A stretch of DNA of 27,984 nt from JAYENK01 sp034722035 (GTDB lineage: Bacteria; Patescibacteriota; Patescibacteriia; Patescibacteriales; UBA12075), in NCBI GenBank assembly GCA_034722035.1, contig JAYENK010000001.1, positions 1-27,984 of the forward strand, written 5' to 3'. Shown here in pieces: positions 23,405 through 27,984 of the stretch. The notes under the pieces are model-generated. The model was not told the origin of the DNA. It saw only the letters and a program-made list of their open reading frames with translations, and made no database searches. How positions within the stretch are numbered: position 1 is the first letter of the stretch; each line of letters opens with the position of its first letter. The translations under genes were made by a program, and so were the position numbers.

Positions 23405-23431
23405 TTAGCACTTAAAACACGAGAGTGCTAA
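23405..23431. promoter_or_regulatory. CIRCE operator (HrcA binding site)
   Basis: TTAGCACTT, nine bases, then GAGTGCTAA. This matches the CIRCE consensus TTAGCACTC-N9-GAGTGCTAA with one change in the left arm. It begins about 3 bases after the predicted groES transcription start, the usual position for HrcA repression. Confidence 0.93.
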
Positions 23432-23440
23432 TACTCTATC

Positions 23441-23469
23441 ATCTTAGATTAAAACGCGCACTCTGTCAA
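23441..23469 (-). promoter_or_regulatory. groES-groEL promoter
   Basis: On the minus strand TTGACA (23469-23464), 17 bases and TAAGAT (23446-23441). It begins 19 bases after the atpC stop, with no terminator between, so some ATP-synthase read-through into groESL is possible. Confidence 0.7.
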
Positions 23470-23487
23470 GCCCTCTCTCTTCTTTTA

Positions 23488-23922
23488 TTATTTATCTAAA
23501 CTTTTAATTTTTTTCCAGCGTTTTAGTGCCTTGAACCGGGCTAGTTCTTTAGCAATTTTAGCACTTATATTAGCAAACCTTTCTTGATCAAACTGACGAA
23601 CGTTCTTTAGTGATTCCTCTGCTCGCGTTCGTGCTTCGTCCAGCTTAGATTCATCAATTTCCTCAGCCCGCTCAGCCGTATCAGCCAGTATCACTACCTT
23701 GTCTTTCAAAACCTCAATAAAACCACCGGAAAGCGACATAACCTCTTTTTTCTCATTAGACAAGACAATCTCAATCACACCAGCTTGCAAACTTGCAACC
23801 AGTGGAATATGGTTGGGCAATACTGTAATTTCACCATGTTTGGTCGGAACTATTATTTTTGCTATCTTTTCTTTTAGAATTGTTTCTTCCAGCGTAACAA
23901 TTTCAAAATTAATTTTATTCAT
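23488..23922 (-). CDS. atpC: ATP synthase F1 epsilon subunit
   Basis: The 144-residue protein has the epsilon N-terminal beta-sandwich (FEIVTLEETILKEKIAKIIV, then GEITVLPNHIPLVASLQAG, residues about 5-50) and a C-terminal helical hairpin (EIDESKLDEARTRAEESL onward). It couples rotation in the central stalk and can inhibit ATP hydrolysis. It is the last gene of the atp operon, 7 bases after atpD, and ends with a basic tail slightly longer than usual. Confidence 0.94.
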   Translation of the reverse strand: MNKINFEIVTLEETILKEKIAKIIVPTKHGEITVLPNHIPLVASLQAGVIEIVLSNEKKEVMSLSGGFIEVLKDKVVILADTAERAEEIDESKLDEARTRAEESLKNVRQFDQERFANISAKIAKELARFKALKRWKKIKSLDK

Positions 23923-23929
23923 AATATTT

Positions 23930-25309
23930 TTATTTTTTATCTACATCCGCAATATTTCCTTTCATATAAAATTTATCTTCATTCTTATCATCATGTTTGC
24001 CATCAAGAATTTCCTTAAAACCTTTGATTGTGTCATCCACCTTTACGTATTTACCGGGATGACCGGTAAATGTCTCAGCTACGTGAAAGGGTTGAGATAA
24101 AAACTTCTGAATCTTCCTGGCCCTGCTTACGGTTATTTTATCATCGTCGGATAATTCCTCCATGCCCAAAATAGCAATAATATCTTGAAGCTCTTTATAG
24201 TGCTGCAATATTTTTTGTACACCACGCGCTACTGTATAATGCTCCTCACCCACAATCTTTGGATCAAGAATAATTGATGACGAATCGAGCGGATCAACTG
24301 CCGGATAAATTCCAAGCTCGGACAAAGACCGAGCAAGCACTACAGTTGAGTCGAGATGAGCAAAAGTCGTAGCCGGAGCTGGATCGGTCAAATCATCAGC
24401 CGGTACATACACCGCCTGAATTGAGGTAATCGAACCTTTATTGGTCGAAGTAATTCTCTCTTGCAATTCTCCCATTTCGGTTGCAAGCGTTGGCTGATAG
24501 CCAACTGCCGAAGGCATTCGCCCGAGCAAAGCTGACACCTCGGAACCGGCTTGGGTAAAACGAAAAATATTATCTACAAAAAACAATACATCCTGATTCT
24601 GCTCGTCACGAAAAAATTCTGCCATAGAAAGTCCGGACAGAGCTACGCGCGCTCTAGCTCCCGGTGGCTCGTTCATTTGTCCAAACACCATTGCCACTTT
24701 GTCCAACACTCCGGCATCTTTCATTTCGTGATACAGATCATTCCCTTCACGCGTTCGCTCCCCTACTCCGGCAAATACCGAGTATCCGCCATGTTGCTTG
24801 GCAATATTGTTGATAAACTCTTGAATAATAACAGTTTTGCCCACGCCGGCACCACCAAACATTCCCACTTTACCACCTTTGGCAATCGGGCAAATCAAAT
24901 CGATCACCTTGATTCCGGTTTCCAAAATCTCAGTTTTGGTTGATTGATCTTTGAATTCCGGAGCCGAACGATGAATTTCATACTTCTTTTCTGTTTTTGG
25001 CGCTTCTTTGTTATCAACCGGATTGCCAAGTACATCAAAAATCCGCCCCAAAGTTTTGTCTCCCACCGGCACAGAAATACCTTTACCGGTGTTTACCACC
25101 TCATCTCCTCGTTTTAGCCCATCAGTTGAGCCCATAGAAATAGTTCGAACTACATTTGATCCAATGTGTTGCTGTATTTCAAGCACCAATTTTTTATCCG
25201 ACATAGCAATTTCCAGGGCAGTGTAAACCGCCGGTAAATCACCTTCAAATTCGACGTCAACAACCGCGCCGATAACTTGTTTAATTTTTCCGTTTTTATT
25301 GTCTGACAT
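23930..25309 (-). CDS. atpD: ATP synthase F1 beta subunit
   Basis: The 459-residue protein has the Walker A GGAGVGKTV (152-160), GERTREGNDLYHEM with the catalytic Glu (about 181-194), Walker B VLFFVDNIFRFTQAGSEVSALLGR and the DELSEED-like EELSDDDK. It is the catalytic subunit. It is separated from atpG by 84 bases that hold a perfect hairpin, while the other junctions in the operon are tight. Confidence 0.97.
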   Translation of the reverse strand: MSDNKNGKIKQVIGAVVDVEFEGDLPAVYTALEIAMSDKKLVLEIQQHIGSNVVRTISMGSTDGLKRGDEVVNTGKGISVPVGDKTLGRIFDVLGNPVDNKEAPKTEKKYEIHRSAPEFKDQSTKTEILETGIKVIDLICPIAKGGKVGMFGGAGVGKTVIIQEFINNIAKQHGGYSVFAGVGERTREGNDLYHEMKDAGVLDKVAMVFGQMNEPPGARARVALSGLSMAEFFRDEQNQDVLFFVDNIFRFTQAGSEVSALLGRMPSAVGYQPTLATEMGELQERITSTNKGSITSIQAVYVPADDLTDPAPATTFAHLDSTVVLARSLSELGIYPAVDPLDSSSIILDPKIVGEEHYTVARGVQKILQHYKELQDIIAILGMEELSDDDKITVSRARKIQKFLSQPFHVAETFTGHPGKYVKVDDTIKGFKEILDGKHDDKNEDKFYMKGNIADVDKK

Positions 25310-25338
25310 ATTTTTATTAATATCTAATATTTTAAATC

Positions 25339-25364
25339 AATCTACAGAAATATCTCTGTAGATT
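25339..25364. promoter_or_regulatory. Intercistronic hairpin between atpG and atpD
   Basis: AATCTACAGA and TCTGTAGATT form a perfect 10-bp stem around AATATC. No T run follows in the direction of transcription, so it looks like an mRNA stability or processing element and not a terminator. Confidence 0.6.
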
Positions 25365-25393
25365 AGTATTAAGTATTTAACAGTACTGACTAT

Positions 25394-26359
25394 TTAATCC
25401 GCCAATGAATTGGCGCCAGCTGAAATCTCGGCAATCTCAGCCGTAATACTCGCTTGTCTTGCCTTATTATAAGACAATGTCAACTCGTCCACCATATCAT
25501 TGGCCGCGTCTGTCGCTTGATGCATCGCCGCCATTCTAGCACTATATTCGCTTGCGTTTGATTCAAGCAAAGCCTGAAACAGCTGTACTTCAATTAAACG
25601 TGGAATCATTTCATTAAGCACCTCTCCTGGAGACGGCTCAAAAGTATAATCAAATTCATACTTATCTTTTTTTAAATACTTCTCTTTCTTTTCTGTAATA
25701 AATTTCTTATCCAAACCAAGACGAGTATCTTCTCCCACTACACCCAAATATTCATCCTGAGTACTAATATCGACCGGAAGCAACTGCTTAACGCGCGGCA
25801 CCTGTTTGCTTGCACTGACAAAATCAGTATAAGCCAATACTATTTTGTCATACTTAGCGCTTAAATAATCGTTAATCACCATTTTGGAGATTGAGTACAC
25901 TTCTTTTACTTCAGAAATAATATCTGCCTTAGGAAATTCAGCTGCAATATCATAGTTATAATATTTTTTCACTAGCAAGCCTTTTTTACCAATCAAAATA
26001 AACTCCGGTTGTTCTTTTCCCGGCTCCATGTGAGTTTTTACACTCTTGTGCACCTTGTTGATCAAATTAGAATTAAAACCGGCGCATAAACCACGATTTG
26101 AAGTAATTAAAACTATTCCTACTTTTTTGATTTTCTTTCGCTTTGTCAGCAAGGGGTGTAAATCTTTCTCGTTATTATCATTAGCTTCGGACAAATTTAA
26201 AACAGTTTGCCAACTAAGGTTCGCATAAGTTCGGGTTTTAAGCACCGCCTCAATCGCCTTTCTCATTTTGGCAGCTGCCACCATTTCCATCGCCTTGGTT
26301 ATCTTCTTGGTCGATGAAATCGATTTTATTCTACGTTGTATGTCCTTTGTATTTGCCAT
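25394..26359 (-). CDS. atpG: ATP synthase F1 gamma subunit
   Basis: The 321-residue protein has the N-terminal coiled-coil helix (DIQRRIKSISSTKKITKAMEMVAAAKMRKA) and the C-terminal helix ending SARMAAMHQATDAANDMVDELTLSYNKARQASITAEIAEI, which form the rotating central shaft. The middle has a Rossmann-like domain (VLITSNRGLCAGFNSNL). It is about 30 residues longer than typical, mostly through an acidic-basic insert near 215-240. Its ATG overlaps the atpA stop by one base (TAATG), and AAAGGAGAG lies 6 bases upstream. Confidence 0.96.
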   Translation of the reverse strand: MANTKDIQRRIKSISSTKKITKAMEMVAAAKMRKAIEAVLKTRTYANLSWQTVLNLSEANDNNEKDLHPLLTKRKKIKKVGIVLITSNRGLCAGFNSNLINKVHKSVKTHMEPGKEQPEFILIGKKGLLVKKYYNYDIAAEFPKADIISEVKEVYSISKMVINDYLSAKYDKIVLAYTDFVSASKQVPRVKQLLPVDISTQDEYLGVVGEDTRLGLDKKFITEKKEKYLKKDKYEFDYTFEPSPGEVLNEMIPRLIEVQLFQALLESNASEYSARMAAMHQATDAANDMVDELTLSYNKARQASITAEIAEISAGANSLAD

Positions 26360-27894
26360 TATTTCTCTCCTTTAATCAAATAATCCAGTGTGCTCTTATA
26401 ATCTTCAATTAAATTTGTAACTTTTTTGGTTAAACTTTCATCAAGCTCATTTTTTTCTACAATCTCTTTTAATACGGCTTCACCCGACGCACTGGCATAT
26501 TGATACAAACCTTGTTCAAATTCTTGTATTTTCTCAACCGGAACATTATCAAGTAAAGCATTACTCACTCCAAAAAATATTAATACCTGATTTTCAACAC
26601 TAGTCGGTTCGTATTGACCTTGCTTGAGAATTTCTACAATTCTTTTACCTCTTTCCAGTTTAGTCTTAGTTTCATCGTCCAGATCAGAACCAAATTGCGA
26701 AAATGCCGCCAACTCACGATATTGAGCCGCTTCCAGTCTCATTTTTCCCGCTACTTTTTTCATTGCCTTGATTTGCGCCGCTGACCCAACTCGCGAAACC
26801 GATAAGCCGGCATTTATAGCCGGTCGGTTGCCCTGATAAAACATGTCCGGCTCAAGAATAATTTGCCCGTCCGTAATCGATATAACATTAGTTGGAATAT
26901 AGGCAGAAACGTCTCCGGCTTGAGTTTCAATAATCGGCAAAGCCGTAATTGATCCGCCACCGGCCTCTTGGCTGAGCTTGCAAGCTCTTTCCAAAAGACG
27001 TGAATGAATATAAAAAACATCACCCGGATAAGCCTCACGTCCGGGTGGACGACGTAATAATAATGAAAGCTCTCGATAAGCAACCGCGTGTTTAGACAAA
27101 TCATCATAAACAACCAGAACATCCTCGCCTTTGTCTAAAAAATACTCAGCCATGGTCGAGCCGGCATAAGGTGCCAAGTATGAGAGCGAGGGCGAATCTG
27201 AAGCGCCTGCCAAAATAACGGTAGTATAATCCATTGCACCATGTTCCTCCAGCTTAGATACAATATTCGCTATTTTTGATTTCTTTTGCCCAATCGCGAC
27301 ATAAATACATTTCATGTTCTTCCCCTTCTGATTGATAATAGTATCAATCGCAATCGCGGTTTTACCGATTTGTCTGTCACCGATAATAAGCTCTCGCTGA
27401 CCACGTCCGATTGGTATCATTGCATCAACTGCCTTGATGCCGGTCTGCACCGGCTCATGTACCGATTGACGCGCGATTACGCCCGGGGCGACTTTTTCTA
27501 TTGGATAATGCTTTTCTGTTTGTACTTTGCCTTTTCCATCCAAGTCTTTTCCAAGCGGGTCAAGCACTCGTCCAATCACGTTTTCTCCAACCGGTACTTC
27601 TAAAATACGCTTGGTCGCTTGAACTTGATCCCCTTCTTTTACGCCCTCGGCTTCACCCAAAATAATTGCGCCAACACTATCTTCTTCCAAATTTAGAGCA
27701 ACCCCGAATACAGGGCCCTGACTAGTTTCAAATTTAAGCATCTCCGACATCATAGCGTCACTGAGTCCGTCAATACGGGCAATTCCATCTCCGACCTCAA
27801 TTACTTTACCAACGCTTTGCTCTGTCGTTTCAGACGAAAAACCGGTAATTTGTTTTTTTAATTCCTCAACAATAAAATCTTTTGTATTTGTCAT
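26359..27894 (-). CDS. atpA: ATP synthase F1 alpha subunit
   Basis: The 511-residue protein has the Walker A GDRQIGKTA (172-180), VVYDDLSKHAVAYRELSLLLRRPPGREAYPGD and the alpha signature PAINAGLSVSRVGSAAQ. It binds nucleotide non-catalytically and forms the hexamer with beta. It overlaps atpG by one base and starts 22 bases after the partial atpH. Confidence 0.97.
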   Translation of the reverse strand: MTNTKDFIVEELKKQITGFSSETTEQSVGKVIEVGDGIARIDGLSDAMMSEMLKFETSQGPVFGVALNLEEDSVGAIILGEAEGVKEGDQVQATKRILEVPVGENVIGRVLDPLGKDLDGKGKVQTEKHYPIEKVAPGVIARQSVHEPVQTGIKAVDAMIPIGRGQRELIIGDRQIGKTAIAIDTIINQKGKNMKCIYVAIGQKKSKIANIVSKLEEHGAMDYTTVILAGASDSPSLSYLAPYAGSTMAEYFLDKGEDVLVVYDDLSKHAVAYRELSLLLRRPPGREAYPGDVFYIHSRLLERACKLSQEAGGGSITALPIIETQAGDVSAYIPTNVISITDGQIILEPDMFYQGNRPAINAGLSVSRVGSAAQIKAMKKVAGKMRLEAAQYRELAAFSQFGSDLDDETKTKLERGKRIVEILKQGQYEPTSVENQVLIFFGVSNALLDNVPVEKIQEFEQGLYQYASASGEAVLKEIVEKNELDESLTKKVTNLIEDYKSTLDYLIKGEK

Positions 27895-27916
27895 ATATTA
27901 TATAATTTTTAATTTT

Positions 27917-27984
27917 TTATTTAATTAACTCTGCTCGCATATTTCTAATTCTTGTTTTTAAACTTGCATCCAATATTTTATCAT
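27917..27984 (-). CDS. atpH: ATP synthase delta subunit, C-terminal end only
   Basis: The last 21 codons of a frame entering from the right edge read DKILDASLKTRIRNMRAELIK and stop at TAA 27917-27919. The D-x-S-x-x-(T)R-x-x-x-(L/M)RAEL pattern is the conserved C-terminus of the delta/OSCP subunit, and the position directly before atpA is the usual one. It could also be the end of an atpF-atpH fusion. Confidence 0.8.
   Translation of the reverse strand, partial: DKILDASLKTRIRNMRAELIK

Noticed and set aside
24067..24080. parS-like CACGT(G/A)-containing stretch (CTACGTGAAAGGG)
   Set aside because: It matches only about half of the 16-bp parS palindrome and lies inside the conserved coding sequence of atpD. 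No canonical parS was seen near parAB.
1..27984. CRISPR arrays, prophage genes or alternative genetic code
   Set aside because: No regularly spaced repeats or phage structural genes are seen, and TGA is used as a genuine stop (for example at the end of the macroglobulin and def genes), so code 25 is excluded.

Overview
The window is a 28-kb piece of an AT-rich bacterial chromosome. It most likely comes from a member of the Candidate Phyla Radiation (Patescibacteria, Parcubacteria-like). This is inferred from the small compact genes, the standard code with TGA used as a stop, a secreted-protein leader carrying WTAPTEAPPAGN (recalled as common in that group, not checked), and a core set of def, fmt, parAB, groESL and an F-type ATP synthase operon. 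The exact lineage cannot be read from the sequence.

Left part (1-12.1 kb, almost all minus strand). A surface-glycan cluster (flippase, GT2 and GT4 glycosyltransferases, the last running off the left edge) is followed by an N-terminally truncated Fic gene fused to a secreted-protein leader. Next is an AAA+/DUF4143 ATPase with its own consensus promoter. Then comes a two-gene operon: a giant membrane-anchored alpha-2-macroglobulin-like protein, overlapping by ATGA a membrane-anchored Memo-family protein. The macroglobulin has lost the CxEQ thioester and carries a complete 129-residue Hint (intein-like) self-processing domain at its bait-region position. This is the most unusual item in the window. 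A transposase remnant lies upstream.

Middle part (12.1-17.8 kb). Peptide deformylase and methionyl-tRNA formyltransferase, the two enzymes of the N-formylmethionine cycle, flank an oppositely oriented DUF368 undecaprenyl-phosphate transporter. An intergenic region follows with a candidate structured small RNA on the minus strand and a tRNA-Glu(CTC) with a hairpin-rich leader. Then come an RHH antitoxin with a broken ParE/RelE-type toxin, a small membrane protein, and parB-parA. The parA promoter faces the tRNA-Leu(CAA) promoter and shares its -35 sequence.

Right part (17.8-28 kb, minus strand). An O-antigen-ligase/TPR protein and an AI-2E-family permease share one promoter. Next is a CIRCE-controlled groES-groEL operon with a strong terminator. 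Last is the distal half of the ATP synthase operon (end of atpH, atpA, atpG, atpD, atpC), with a hairpin between atpG and atpD.

Themes: envelope glycan assembly (flippase, transferases, lipid-carrier recycling, ligase), extracellular protein capture or defence (A2M-Hint plus Memo), and housekeeping. Several small loci are visibly decaying: Fic, the ParE/RelE toxin and the transposase.
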